Shown piece by piece: positions 7,264 through 14,488 of a stretch of 64,000 nt of DNA. The number at the start of each line of letters is the position of its first letter. The first letter of the stretch is position 1. The notes under the pieces were generated by a model. The model was not told where the DNA came from. It saw only the letters and a list, made by a program, of their open reading frames with translations, and ran no database searches. The translations under genes were made by a program, and so were the position numbers. Source of the stretch: Tepidiforma bonchosmolovskayae. Its GTDB lineage: Bacteria > Chloroflexota > Dehalococcoidia > Tepidiformales > Tepidiformaceae. The stretch lies in the NCBI RefSeq assembly GCF_008838325.1, contig NZ_CP042829.1:1302001-1366000 (forward strand). Direction: 5' to 3'.

Positions 7264-7761
7264 CTAGCCGGCGCGGCGGAGCTGGCCCTGCAGCCAGGCG
7301 ATATCGGCCCGGAGGTGGGCCGCCTCCCGCTCCTCGAGCGCGGCCCGGGGGCCCGCGGCGCCTGCGCGCAGCCCCCGCTCGAGCGCCGTCAGCCGGCGCG
7401 CGGCGGCCGCCATCCGCTCGCGGAGCACCTCCGTGAGCCCCGGCGCCGCGATGGCGCCCCCCGCGGCAAGGGCCAGCGCGAAGGCCGGACCATCGACCGG
7501 TTCGCGCCGCAGCGTGCGCAGGGCCGCCCGGGCGAGCTGCTCCCGGCCGGCGCCGGTCAGCTCGAGCCGCTTCCGGCGGTGGCCGGTTTCCCCGGTTTCG
7601 AGCTGCACGGCGACAAACCCGTCCCGTTCGAGCGCATCGACGGCGCGGTAGAGCGCGCTCCGGCTCACCGGCAGGCCGAGCCCGGAGAGGTGGTCGAGCA
7701 GGGCGTACGGGTGGGCAGGCGAGAGGGCGAGGGCGGCGAGTACGGCGAAGCTGGCATCCAT
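7264..7761 (-). CDS. PadR-family transcriptional regulator
   Basis: A 165-residue protein with an N-terminal winged helix (residues 1-75: ALALSPAHPYALLDHLSGLGLPVSRSALYRAVDALERDGFV, with the basic wing TGHRRKRLELT). A helical, Ala/Arg-rich C-terminal domain would form the PadR-s2 dimerisation coil (about 110-163). PadR proteins usually repress a nearby transporter or stress gene in response to small ligands. The structured spacer directly upstream (7762-8074) is the likely place for its own operator. It is convergent with the acyl-CoA dehydrogenase gene. Confidence 0.85.
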   Translation of the reverse strand: MDASFAVLAALALSPAHPYALLDHLSGLGLPVSRSALYRAVDALERDGFVAVQLETGETGHRRKRLELTGAGREQLARAALRTLRREPVDGPAFALALAAGGAIAAPGLTEVLRERMAAAARRLTALERGLRAGAAGPRAALEEREAAHLRADIAWLQGQLRRAG

Positions 7762-8074
7762 GGCCGCGATCCTGCCCGGTCTGCGTCTCGGGGACGTATC
7801 GGGGATTCGCCCGATTCCGTCCTGCCGGCACGCCCAATTCGGCCCGCCCGCGCCGCCGATCCTCCCCCGCGGGAGCTGCTCCCGCCCGGGAAGGTCCCTC
7901 CCGGGCGTGCCGGTCCGGCAGGGGAACGGCCCGCCGGCCCACGCCGGGGAGCGGCCTCCCCCGCACCCGGTTATCGAACCGGAACTTGACCGCCCCGGTG
8001 GAGAGTTGGTGACCGGCGTGCGGAGGCGTCAGCGGCGACAGGGCCCGTCGGCCGAACCTGCTACCGTGGGATCC
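7762..8074. other. 313-nt gene-free spacer with five consecutive perfect hairpins
   Basis: No supported ORF lies here. Between 7870 and 7982 five inverted repeats follow one another: GCGGGAGC/GCTCCCGC (7870-7886), CCCGGGA/TCCCGGG (7886-7906), GCCGG/CCGGC (about 7910-7920), GGGGAG/CTCCCC (7946-7961) and CCGGTT/AACCGG (7967-7982). Loops are 1-7 nt. Strand and function are unknown. It may be a structured RNA, a regulatory leader of PadR or of the small gene at 8075, or a mobile palindromic element. It does not match a riboswitch class I recognise. Confidence 0.5.
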
Positions 8075-8359
8075 GTGGATACCCGTTTCAGCTCCCCGCC
8101 CGACCTGACCGTTGTCTGCGCCTGGTGCGAGGCCGTCGTGCGCAGCGGCGCCGCCGGGCCGGTCTCCCACGGCATCTGCCGGGAGTGCGCGCGCAGCTTC
8201 CTCGAGCGGCTCCCCTTCGCCTACCTCGAAGCGATCGCCGATGACGACGGCACCGTCACGCTCCTCTCGGGCTACCGGTTCCCGCTCGCGGAGGTCCGGC
8301 AGGACGGCTCGCCGCCCCGCCTGCCCGGGTTTCCCACGGCGAAGGGCGAAGGCGGCTGA
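8075..8359 (+). CDS. Small cysteine-rich protein with CxWC and SHGIC-xx-C motif
   Basis: A 94-residue protein beginning at GTG 8075. Residues about 13-42 hold VCAWCEAVV and VSHGICRECARSFL. The pattern CxWC ... SHGICxxC also occurs as an appended zinc-binding segment in some PAS and sensory proteins, but here it stands alone. The rest is an acidic beta-rich tail (DDDGTVTLLSGYRFPLAEV). It has no signal peptide or membrane helix. A TACCGT box is close upstream. Function is unknown. A metal-binding sensory or adaptor role is a guess. Confidence 0.6.
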   Translation: MDTRFSSPPDLTVVCAWCEAVVRSGAAGPVSHGICRECARSFLERLPFAYLEAIADDDGTVTLLSGYRFPLAEVRQDGSPPRLPGFPTAKGEGG

Positions 8360-8398
8360 CGCTCGCCCCGCCGCCCCGACCGCTCGAACGAGACTCCG

Positions 8399-8674
8399 CT
8401 ATGCGGTCCGCCGGCCCAGTACCGCCCGGAGCAGCAGCAGGAAGAGGACGCCGCCGAGCACAGCGAGCGCCATGCTTCGGATGTCGAATTCGCTGACGGA
8501 GCCCCAGCCGATCGCGGTGCCGATGAACCCGCCGATGACGGCGCCGATGATGCCGATGAGGATGGTGACGACGAGTCCGCGCAGCCCTCCGCCGCCCGGG
8601 TCGTCGCCCGGGACGATCAGCTTCGCGAGCGCGCCGGCGATCAGTCCGAAGATAAGCCATGCGATGAGTCCCAT
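8399..8674 (-). CDS. GlsB/YeaQ/YmgE family small membrane protein
   Basis: A 91-residue, three-helix membrane protein starting MGLIAWLIFGLIAGALAKLI with the family PGDDPGGGGLRGL segment and IIGAVIGGFIGTAIGW. These proteins are often labelled transglycosylase-associated, and their biochemical role is unclear. They are commonly linked to envelope stress. The ATG at 8674 follows GGGAG on the minus strand. Insertions after the last membrane helix end in an Arg-rich tail. Confidence 0.85.
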   Translation of the reverse strand: MGLIAWLIFGLIAGALAKLIVPGDDPGGGGLRGLVVTILIGIIGAVIGGFIGTAIGWGSVSEFDIRSMALAVLGGVLFLLLLRAVLGRRTA

Positions 8675-8942
8675 GGTCTGCTCCCGTGCGGAGGGCCGAC
8701 GATTTCCGAGGGTGGCCCGTCCGCTCCGCAACCTTACCCCAAATGACCGGGGCGCGTTTGCTGTCACACTGCCGGCCCGCCTGCCCTGCCCGGCGGCGGC
8801 CTGCGGAGGCAGGGTTTCCCCGCATTTTTCGCCGCCTTCACCCGCCGTTGCCGATTTGGAAACATCCGTGAGCCCGGGGCGTGGTACGGTGGCCTAAGCA
8901 CCCGGGGTGCGCAGCTGCCCCGCGGCATCCGTTGATACAGGT

Positions 8943-10262
8943 GTGGCTGATTTGCAGGTGGCGGCCTCCCGTCTCCCCGTCCCGGCGCTCGTCGCCTTCG
9001 CAGTCGCCAAGCTGACCTCGCAGGCGGCGCAGAACCTCTTCTTCGCGGCGCTGCTGGTCGCCGCCGGCACCTCCGACCACGCCGCCGCCGGGCTCTCCTC
9101 CTTCTTCGTGGCCATGCTCGCCGGTTCGCTCATCTTCGGGGTCCCGGGCGGCGCCCTGGCCGACCGGATCGGCCCCTCGCGCTCCTTCGCGCTTGGCGGC
9201 ATCGGCCGGGCCGCCGTGATCCTCGCCTGGGCGCTCGAACCGGGCAGCGGGCTGCTGGTGCCGGCGGCCGTTTTCGCCTACTCCGCCGTCTCGCAGGCGT
9301 ACTCCCCGGCCGAGATGGCGCTCGTCCGCACGCTCGGCAGCGGCCGCCACGGGGCGCTGCACGCCCTGCTCCTCACCCTCCAGTTCGGCGGGCAGGGGCT
9401 GGCGGTCGCGGTGCTTGCCCCGCTCCTCTGGTGGCTCGGCGGTACGAATGCGATGGTCGCCGGGGCCGCCGTCATTGCGCTTGCGGCCGCCGCGGCAGCG
9501 TGTAGCCTCGCTGTGGCCACCTCGCGGATGCAGCTCGAATGCCCGGCCCGCGGCTCCGCCTTCCGCGATACCGTCCGCTTCTTCCGCCGCCAGGCCATCG
9601 CCCGCGAGGCGCTGATCGCCCTTGCGCTCACGTCGATGGTCGTGCAGGGCAGCATCGTCGCCCTCCCGCTCTACCTCCGGAACGACCTCGCGGCCGGCTC
9701 GCTCGGCGCCGGGGCCGTCATTGGCGCTGCCGGGCTCGGCGTCGCCGCCGGCCTCCTCCTCGCCGCCTTCCGGCTCCGCCCGCGGGCGGCGGGCGGCACG
9801 ATCCGCGCTGCCGTGCTCGCGATGGCGGTCGGCACCTTCGCGCTCGCTTCGCTCGATTACGGCCTCCGCGCCGCCCTCGAACTCACCGAGTTCGGCCCGC
9901 TCGTCGACCTCGACCTCCGCCTCGGCACCGCCTACGCGGTCGCCGTGCCCGTCGCCTTCCTCCTCGGCCTCTCCGTCTCGCTCGCGCTGCTCGCCGGCCG
10001 GACCGCGCTGACCGCCGCGGCACCCGCTGCCCACCAGTCGCGCGTCTTTGCCGTGCAGGCGACGCTCACCGACGCCTTCGTCGTGCTGCCGCTCGTCCTG
10101 TTCGGCGTCGGCGTCGAGGTGGCCGGCGCCCGGCCGGTGCTCGCGCTGATGGGCGGCGTCGCCGGGTTTGCGTTCCTCGTGCTCGAAGGGCGGATCCTGG
10201 TGTCCTGGTTCCACCCGCCGGCCGAGCCGGCTGCGGTGCCCGTGCCCGTCGAACGCGACTGA
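8943..10262 (+). CDS. Major facilitator superfamily transporter (paralogue of 38270-39598)
   Basis: About 439 residues with roughly 12 hydrophobic segments. The loop motif GGALADRIGPSRSFALGG after helix 2 fits MFS motif A, and an equivalent loop follows in the second half. It is clearly paralogous to the protein at 38270: both carry TSQxxQNxxxAALxxxAGT near the N-terminus, a TPAEL/SPAEMALVR motif and an RVFAVQxTLT motif. The start is uncertain: GTG 8907 or GTG 8943. I chose 8943 because it begins nearer the conserved part. The substrate is unknown. Unlike the paralogue, no riboswitch is seen upstream. Confidence 0.8.
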   Translation: MADLQVAASRLPVPALVAFAVAKLTSQAAQNLFFAALLVAAGTSDHAAAGLSSFFVAMLAGSLIFGVPGGALADRIGPSRSFALGGIGRAAVILAWALEPGSGLLVPAAVFAYSAVSQAYSPAEMALVRTLGSGRHGALHALLLTLQFGGQGLAVAVLAPLLWWLGGTNAMVAGAAVIALAAAAAACSLAVATSRMQLECPARGSAFRDTVRFFRRQAIAREALIALALTSMVVQGSIVALPLYLRNDLAAGSLGAGAVIGAAGLGVAAGLLLAAFRLRPRAAGGTIRAAVLAMAVGTFALASLDYGLRAALELTEFGPLVDLDLRLGTAYAVAVPVAFLLGLSVSLALLAGRTALTAAAPAAHQSRVFAVQATLTDAFVVLPLVLFGVGVEVAGARPVLALMGGVAGFAFLVLEGRILVSWFHPPAEPAAVPVPVERD

Positions 10263-10271
10263 CCCGCCGCC

Positions 10272-10814
10272 TCAGCGCCCGCCGAGCAGCTCGTCCACCT
10301 TCGCCCGGAACGTCTCCGCATCGGGCAGCGCGCCGAACCGCGCGAGCTCCCGCCCTGCCGCATCGATGAGCACGAACGTCGGCGTCTCCCGGATGCCGTA
10401 CGCCGCCGAGACCGGGTCGCGGTCCACGGACTTCTCCACGAACACGACGCGGTCGCGCTCCCCGGCCATCACCCGGTGCACGAACTGCATCCGTTCGCAG
10501 GCAGCGCAGGCCGGGGCGCTGAAGAAGACGAGCGTGGGCAGGCCGTCGGCGCGCGGCGCCGCCTCCGTGGGCAGCGGGGCGAGGCTGTGGTACGCCGTGT
10601 GCTCCGGTCCGCGGACGATGAGGATCTCGCTGCCGGCGTTCGCGCGGGCGAGGTCGGCCAGGGCCGGGTCGACCGGCGATTCGCCGCGGGCGGCCAGCCC
10701 GACCCACGCGGTGAGGCCGACCGTCGGGAAGACCATCGCCAGGATGATCGCCCAGGCCTTCCAGCTCCAGCCGGGATTCCACCACTGCCGCCGGCCCGGC
10801 CGCTGTGCCGTCAT
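10272..10814 (-). CDS. Membrane-anchored thioredoxin-like protein (CAAC active site)
   Basis: A 180-residue protein with an N-terminal membrane anchor (about 17-42) and an extracytoplasmic thioredoxin fold. The active site is C103-A-A-C106 in FFSAPACAACERMQ, and cis-Pro sits in RETPTFVLID. The CAAC dipeptide differs from CGPC, which usually changes redox potential. A poorly conserved segment lies between the anchor and the fold. It likely reduces or delivers electrons to exported thiol proteins. With the DsbA-like protein at 3605 it makes a second extracytoplasmic thiol protein in this region. Confidence 0.75.
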   Translation of the reverse strand: MTAQRPGRRQWWNPGWSWKAWAIILAMVFPTVGLTAWVGLAARGESPVDPALADLARANAGSEILIVRGPEHTAYHSLAPLPTEAAPRADGLPTLVFFSAPACAACERMQFVHRVMAGERDRVVFVEKSVDRDPVSAAYGIRETPTFVLIDAAGRELARFGALPDAETFRAKVDELLGGR

Positions 10815-10850
10815 GCCTCCATTGTCGGGCCGCGCGCCCCCGGCGTCGCG

Positions 10851-11096
10851 TCAGCCGCCGCCCCGCATCGTCTTCTGGCGGAGGAAGGCCGCCGCCTCGG
10901 CGGCGCGCGGCCCCTCGACCTCGTAGAAGACCACCGGGATGCGGCTGCCCCAGGCGCGGACCGCCTCGCCCGGCACGATGCGGACGGTCCACCCCTCCCC
11001 GCGGACGAGGTCGCCCTCGGCGGTGCCGCCGAGCTCGCGCTCCAGATAGCCGACGACGAGCGCCGTATCGACGTTCCGGACCTCGAGCCGCTCCAC
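10851..11096 (-). CDS. Small hypothetical protein downstream of MoaD-like gene
   Basis: An 81-residue soluble protein from GTG 11096 to TGA 10851, beginning VERLEVRNVDTALVVGYLERELGG. It is immediately downstream of the MoaD-like gene, six bases from its stop, and probably co-transcribed with it and the LLM oxidoreductase. It has a likely alpha/beta make-up with VPGEAVRAWGSRIPVVFYEVEG near the middle and a basic tail. I do not recognise the family. Position suggests it works with the ubiquitin-like protein next to it. Confidence 0.6.
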   Translation of the reverse strand: MERLEVRNVDTALVVGYLERELGGTAEGDLVRGEGWTVRIVPGEAVRAWGSRIPVVFYEVEGPRAAEAAAFLRQKTMRGGG

Positions 11097-11101
11097 GTCG
11101 G

Positions 11102-11377
11102 TCAGCCCCCGGCCGCGGGCGGGAAGATGTCGACCTCCGCGCCCGGCGGCACCGGCGTCTCCAGGAGCTGCAGGTGCCGGATTTCGCGCCCGTTGACGAA
11201 CACCTTGATGTAGTCGCCCAGCTCGCCCGGGGCGGTCCACAGCAGCTCGCCGATGGCCGGGAAGCGGGCCCCGACCGCCTCGAGGAGGTCGCGCGCGGTG
11301 GCCCCCGGCGGGAGGTCGAACTCCACGGTCTTGCCGCCCGCAAGCGGCCTCAGGGTGGCGTAGAAGTTCACGTGCAC
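11102..11377 (-). CDS. MoaD/ThiS-family ubiquitin-like sulfur carrier
   Basis: A 91-residue beta-grasp protein ending in AAGG, the C-terminal Gly-Gly that is adenylated and thiocarboxylated in MoaD and ThiS proteins. The start is GTG (MHVNFYATLRPLAGGKTVEF), and the fold motif FVNGREIRHLQLLETPVPPGAEVDIFPP is standard. No MoaE, ThiG, ThiF or MoeB gene is nearby, so it may supply sulfur to a pathway other than molybdopterin. It sits between the LLM oxidoreductase and the small partner gene. Confidence 0.85.
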   Translation of the reverse strand: MHVNFYATLRPLAGGKTVEFDLPPGATARDLLEAVGARFPAIGELLWTAPGELGDYIKVFVNGREIRHLQLLETPVPPGAEVDIFPPAAGG

Positions 11378-11410
11378 CGCGGCGAACCTCCCCTCCCGCC
11401 GGGACGGCGG

Positions 11411-12247
11411 CTACAGCCCGGCAACCTCCGCGTACCGCTTCAGGGCCGGGAGGACCTGGTCGGCGCCTTCGGGCCGGACGCCGAAGATGACGCGGTCGAC
11501 GCCCATTTCGGCGTACTGTTCGATGACCTCCTTCGAGGGCGGCACCCCGAAGACGGAGACCGGGATCGGCCCGCGGCCGGCAGCCTTCGCCCGCTCCTGC
11601 AGCTCGCGGATCATCGCCCCGAGCACTTGGCCCGTCCGGCCCCCGATCGGCATCCAGCCGTCGCCGTATTCGAGCACCCGGTCGAGCGTGTGCGGGCCGG
11701 CCCCGCCCACGAGGATCGGCGGGTGCGGCTTCTGCACCGGCTTCGGCCACTGCCAGATCGGGTCGAAGTTCACGAACTTCCCGTGGAACTCCGCCTCCTC
11801 CTTCGTCCAGATCTCCTTCATCGCCAGGATCCGCTCGCGCAGGATCTTCCACCGCAGCTTCGGGTCGGTCCCGTGGTTCTCCATCTCGTCTTCGTTCCAG
11901 CCGCCGCCGATGCCGAAGATGAACCGCCCGCCCGAAAGGTGGTCGACCGAGGCGACCTCCTTCGCCGTGATGATCGGGTCGCGCTGCATCACGAGGCAGA
12001 CGCCGGTGCCCACCTTCAGCGTCTTCGTGACTGCCGCCACCGCCGCGCAGACGACGAAGGGGTCGAGCGTGTGCGAATACTCCTTCGGGAGTTCGCCGCC
12101 GCCCGGCCAGGGGGTCCGGCGGCTGGTTGGGATGTGCGTGTGCTCGGGGAAGAAGACGGATTCGAAGCCGAGCTCCTCTGCAGCCCGGCCGAGCTCGGTG
12201 ACCGGGATGGCGTAATCCGTCGGGAACATCTGGATGCCGTACTTCAC
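11411..12247 (-). CDS. LLM-class F420-dependent oxidoreductase
   Basis: A 278-residue TIM-barrel protein of the luciferase-like monooxygenase family, beginning VKYGIQMFPTDYAIPVTELGRAAEELGF. Features include the FFPEHTHIP segment, KVGTGVCLVMQRDPI, and HLSGGRFIFGIGGGWNEDEMENHG, typical of the F420-binding branch. Members transfer hydride between F420 and organic substrates. The substrate is unknown. GTG 12247 is chosen because AAGGAGCC lies 4 nt upstream, and longer frames up to 12850 are shadows. F420 supply is plausible given cofD and cofC at 27574. Confidence 0.85.
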   Translation of the reverse strand: MKYGIQMFPTDYAIPVTELGRAAEELGFESVFFPEHTHIPTSRRTPWPGGGELPKEYSHTLDPFVVCAAVAAVTKTLKVGTGVCLVMQRDPIITAKEVASVDHLSGGRFIFGIGGGWNEDEMENHGTDPKLRWKILRERILAMKEIWTKEEAEFHGKFVNFDPIWQWPKPVQKPHPPILVGGAGPHTLDRVLEYGDGWMPIGGRTGQVLGAMIRELQERAKAAGRGPIPVSVFGVPPSKEVIEQYAEMGVDRVIFGVRPEGADQVLPALKRYAEVAGL

Positions 12248-12288
12248 GACTGGCTCCTTCTGAGATCGGGGGTTGGCGTCCGCGGATT

Positions 12289-12963
12289 CTAGCCCGCCGC
12301 GCCGGCCGATGCGACCGCCCGCACGACGGCAAGCGAATCGCTGATGACGCCGCGCACCCCCAGCGCAGCGAGCGGCCCGAGGAGCGCCGGGTCGTTCACC
12401 GGCCAGGTGAGCACCGCCTCGCTCACCGCCTGCAGCCGCCCGGCCCGCTCCTGCGTGAGCAGCTCCCGGTGGATGGCGACGGCCGCGGCCCGCCGTCCCT
12501 CCAGGTGCCGGGCGATCCGCTCGAACCGCCGCGCGCTGCCGATCGAATGGACCACGAGCGCCTCCTCGACGGCATGGAACGGCTCGAGCAGCGACCAGCG
12601 CTGGGCGCTCACGAGGTACGGCCGCCCCGGCGCGAGCGCGGCCATCGCCTCCCGGACCGCCGGTCCGAGCCGGTCGTCCCAGCCCTTCAGGTCGAGGTGG
12701 AGGAGGACGCCCGGCGGCGCGGCCTCCAGCAGCTCCGGCAGCCGGAGCCGAGGGCGCCAGCCGGGGCGCAGCTCCCAGCGGTCCCAGAGGATGGGCAGCG
12801 GCCCGGCCGTTTTGGTATGGCGCACCTCGATGTGGCCACGGTGCAGCCACAGGTCGGCTTCGATGGCGAGGGCGCCGGCGGCCACCGCTTCGGCCAGCCG
12901 CGCCGGCTCGTTTCCCGCGCGGTGGGCGATGGCGAACAGCCCGGCCGGGAGCTCAGGCGGCAT
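12289..12963 (-). CDS. Glycerophosphodiester phosphodiesterase family protein
   Basis: A 224-residue protein with GDPD signatures: AHRAGNEPARLAEAVAAGALAIEADLWLHRG near the N-terminus supplies the HR pair, the Glu-x-Asp metal ligands and a second His. LHLDLKGW and VLTWPVNDP follow. The family hydrolyses glycerophosphodiesters to glycerol 3-phosphate and an alcohol. No signal peptide is seen, so it is probably cytoplasmic. Its start overlaps the end of the PAP2 gene by 11 nt, indicating co-expression of two lipid-phosphate enzymes. Confidence 0.8.
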   Translation of the reverse strand: MPPELPAGLFAIAHRAGNEPARLAEAVAAGALAIEADLWLHRGHIEVRHTKTAGPLPILWDRWELRPGWRPRLRLPELLEAAPPGVLLHLDLKGWDDRLGPAVREAMAALAPGRPYLVSAQRWSLLEPFHAVEEALVVHSIGSARRFERIARHLEGRRAAAVAIHRELLTQERAGRLQAVSEAVLTWPVNDPALLGPLAALGVRGVISDSLAVVRAVASAGAAG

Positions 12964-13744
12964 CTGCGGGCACCCGCTCCAGCGGCCGAACCCAGGCCCG
13001 CATCTCCCACGGCGCGAACCGGCGCCCGCGCGCCAGCTCGACGGCGTAGAGTGCCGCCAGGGCGATCGCTGCGCCGGCCGCAAGGTCGAGGAGGTAGTGG
13101 TTGGCGGTGAGGACCGTCGCCAGGCCCATCGCCGCCGGGGCCGCCACCCCGGCCGCCTTCGCCCACCGCCGCTCCGAGCACCGCACGATGCCCAGTCCGA
13201 TCAGCACGTTCCAGCCGAAGTGGAAGCTCGGCATGGCGGCGTACTGGTTCACCAGCGCCGGCGGCTGGAGCACGCGGTACGCCCGCGAATGCTCGGTCAC
13301 CGTGTCGACGAGCGTGGGGTCGAACAGCCGCGGCGGCGCCACCGGGAAGGTCGCGAAGATGACGAGCCCAATGCTGCCGGAGACGAGGAAGGCATTGCGG
13401 ATCGCCCGGTACTCGGCCGGGTGGCTGATGACCAGCCAGGCCGCCACCGCGGCGATGAACGGCCAGTGACCCCAGATGTACACCCAGTTCGCCAGGGTCA
13501 CCAGCGCATGGGAGCCGAGAATCACGTCCTGCAGCTCCTCTTCGATGTGGATGTGGAGCAGCTGCTCGAGGTCGACCACCCGCTGCGCGTTCGCCAGGGC
13601 GTCGTCGTAGGCGCCTTCGGTGAACCCGCGGATGGCGAAGTAGGCGATGACGGCGACGAACATGAGCCCCAGCTCGCGGGCTGCGGCGAGCGCTGCCCGC
13701 CGGGCATCCAGCGTTTCGCCATTCCGGAAACCGCCGTGCGTCAT
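12953..13744 (-). CDS. PAP2-superfamily membrane phosphatase/phosphotransferase
   Basis: A 263-residue protein with about six membrane helices. The phosphatase signature is split as usual: APPRLFD, then MPSFHFGWNVLIG, then ANHYLLDLAAGAAIA, with the catalytic histidines in the second and third motifs. The PSFHFGW form is nearer to the inositolphosphotransferase/DUF5933-like branch than to classical PgpB with PSGH. It probably removes or transfers phosphate groups on lipids. It is the upstream partner of the GDPD gene. Confidence 0.8.
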   Translation of the reverse strand: MTHGGFRNGETLDARRAALAAARELGLMFVAVIAYFAIRGFTEGAYDDALANAQRVVDLEQLLHIHIEEELQDVILGSHALVTLANWVYIWGHWPFIAAVAAWLVISHPAEYRAIRNAFLVSGSIGLVIFATFPVAPPRLFDPTLVDTVTEHSRAYRVLQPPALVNQYAAMPSFHFGWNVLIGLGIVRCSERRWAKAAGVAAPAAMGLATVLTANHYLLDLAAGAAIALAALYAVELARGRRFAPWEMRAWVRPLERVPADAA

Positions 13745-13834
13745 CTTCCCAGTCTACCGCGCCAGGCAGCCCCGCTGCGTGCGGGCCGCCCAATCGACTA
13801 CCATCGCTCCAGCACACCTCCGGGGGCGCGGCCG

Positions 13835-14152
13835 ATGCCGCTGCTGCCATCGCTCACGCTCGCCGATGCGGCCGGGATCGCCGGGCTGGCGCTCTTTGCG
13901 GCCGGGGTGCTCGCTGCGCTTCGTCTCCCCGCTGCCGCTGCCGGGCGGCCCCGGCTTGAGGCTGCCGCCGCCCTCGGCTTCGTCCTCTGGGGGCTCGCCC
14001 TCTTCGCTGCCTGGTACGCCTGGAGCGCCCCCGCGCGGACGTGCGCGGTCTGCGGCGAACCGCTCACCCTCGCTGTGGAGGATGGCGGCGCCGTCCCGTT
14101 CGAGGCCGAGCAGCCCGCCGGTCTGGCGGGGCTCGATGCCCGTGCACCCTGA
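13835..14152 (+). CDS. Small membrane protein with C-terminal CxxC
   Basis: A 105-residue protein with two hydrophobic helices (about 11-32 and 45-66), followed by TCAVCGEPL and an acidic tail. The CxxC pair lies on the side after helix 2 and could bind metal or form a disulfide. The family is not recognised. A TACCAT box lies about 30 nt upstream of the ATG. The gene ends just before the promoter of the cobalamin operon, so it is probably a separate unit. Confidence 0.55.
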   Translation: MPLLPSLTLADAAGIAGLALFAAGVLAALRLPAAAAGRPRLEAAAALGFVLWGLALFAAWYAWSAPARTCAVCGEPLTLAVEDGGAVPFEAEQPAGLAGLDARAP

Positions 14153-14158
14153 GGCCGC

Positions 14159-14187
14159 TTGACGTTCGCCTGTCAAACCGCCAGATT
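14159..14187 (+). promoter_or_regulatory. Candidate promoter for the cobalamin riboswitch operon
   Basis: TTGACG (14159-14164) and CAGATT (14182-14187) are separated by 17 nt and lie just upstream of the riboswitch aptamer. This is the only AT-richer patch in the gap. The -10 match is imperfect. Confidence 0.4.
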
Positions 14188-14199
14188 GCATTTCGACAA

Positions 14200-14330
14200 T
14201 CGAAGACCGGGAGGGCCCTTCCGCCGCCAGCCGTGCGGGAGGAGCCGGGGCAAGTCCGGTGCGAATCCGGCGCTGTGCCGCAACTGTGAGGCCGAACGGC
14301 CGAGCCAGAAAACCCGCCCAACCGGACCGA
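14200..14330 (+). ncRNA. Cobalamin riboswitch
   Basis: The conserved core is plain: GTCCGGTGCGAATCCGGCGC (14254-14273), then TGCCGCAACTGTGAGGCCG, and the B12 box GAGCCAGAAAACCCGCC (14302-14318). The class binds adenosyl- or methylcobalamin and lowers expression when B12 is plentiful. A strong terminator 47 nt after the aptamer (14377-14401) indicates control by transcription termination. It governs the operon from 14489 to 19953, which fits the predicted B12 uptake role. With promoter and terminator it accounts for the 336-nt gap 14153-14488. Confidence 0.95.
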
Positions 14331-14376
14331 TGATCCTTCGCGCGAAAGGGGTCGGTGCCATGGTTCTCGCCACCTG

Positions 14377-14401
14377 AGCCCGCCGCCGCGGCGGGCTTTT
14401 T
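14377..14401 (+). terminator. Rho-independent terminator of the cobalamin riboswitch
   Basis: A perfect 9-bp stem AGCCCGCCG/CGGCGGGCT (14377-14385 and 14389-14397) with a 3-nt loop runs into TTTTT. It lies between aptamer and first gene, so it is the likely off-state structure. Confidence 0.85.
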
Positions 14402-14488
14402 CGTTACTTCCCGCCTGCCCGGCATGTCTGTCCTGCCGCTGCGGCGCCTCCCGCGCCGCCCCGCTTCACCCTGCTCCAAGGAGTCCCC

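Noticed and set aside
7967-7982. tRNA T-arm (CCGGTT ATCG AACCGG)
   Set aside because: The loop is too short, and no acceptor, D or anticodon arms can be placed on either strand.
11411-12850. 479-residue frame extending the LLM oxidoreductase upstream
   Set aside because: The upstream 200 residues are Arg/Ala/Gly-rich shadow sequence antisense-frame to the GDPD gene. The GTG at 12247 has a good SD.
14331-14376. Short leader ORF between cobalamin aptamer and terminator (from ATG 14330)
   Set aside because: It has no RBS and ends inside the terminator stem region; it is most simply part of the expression platform.
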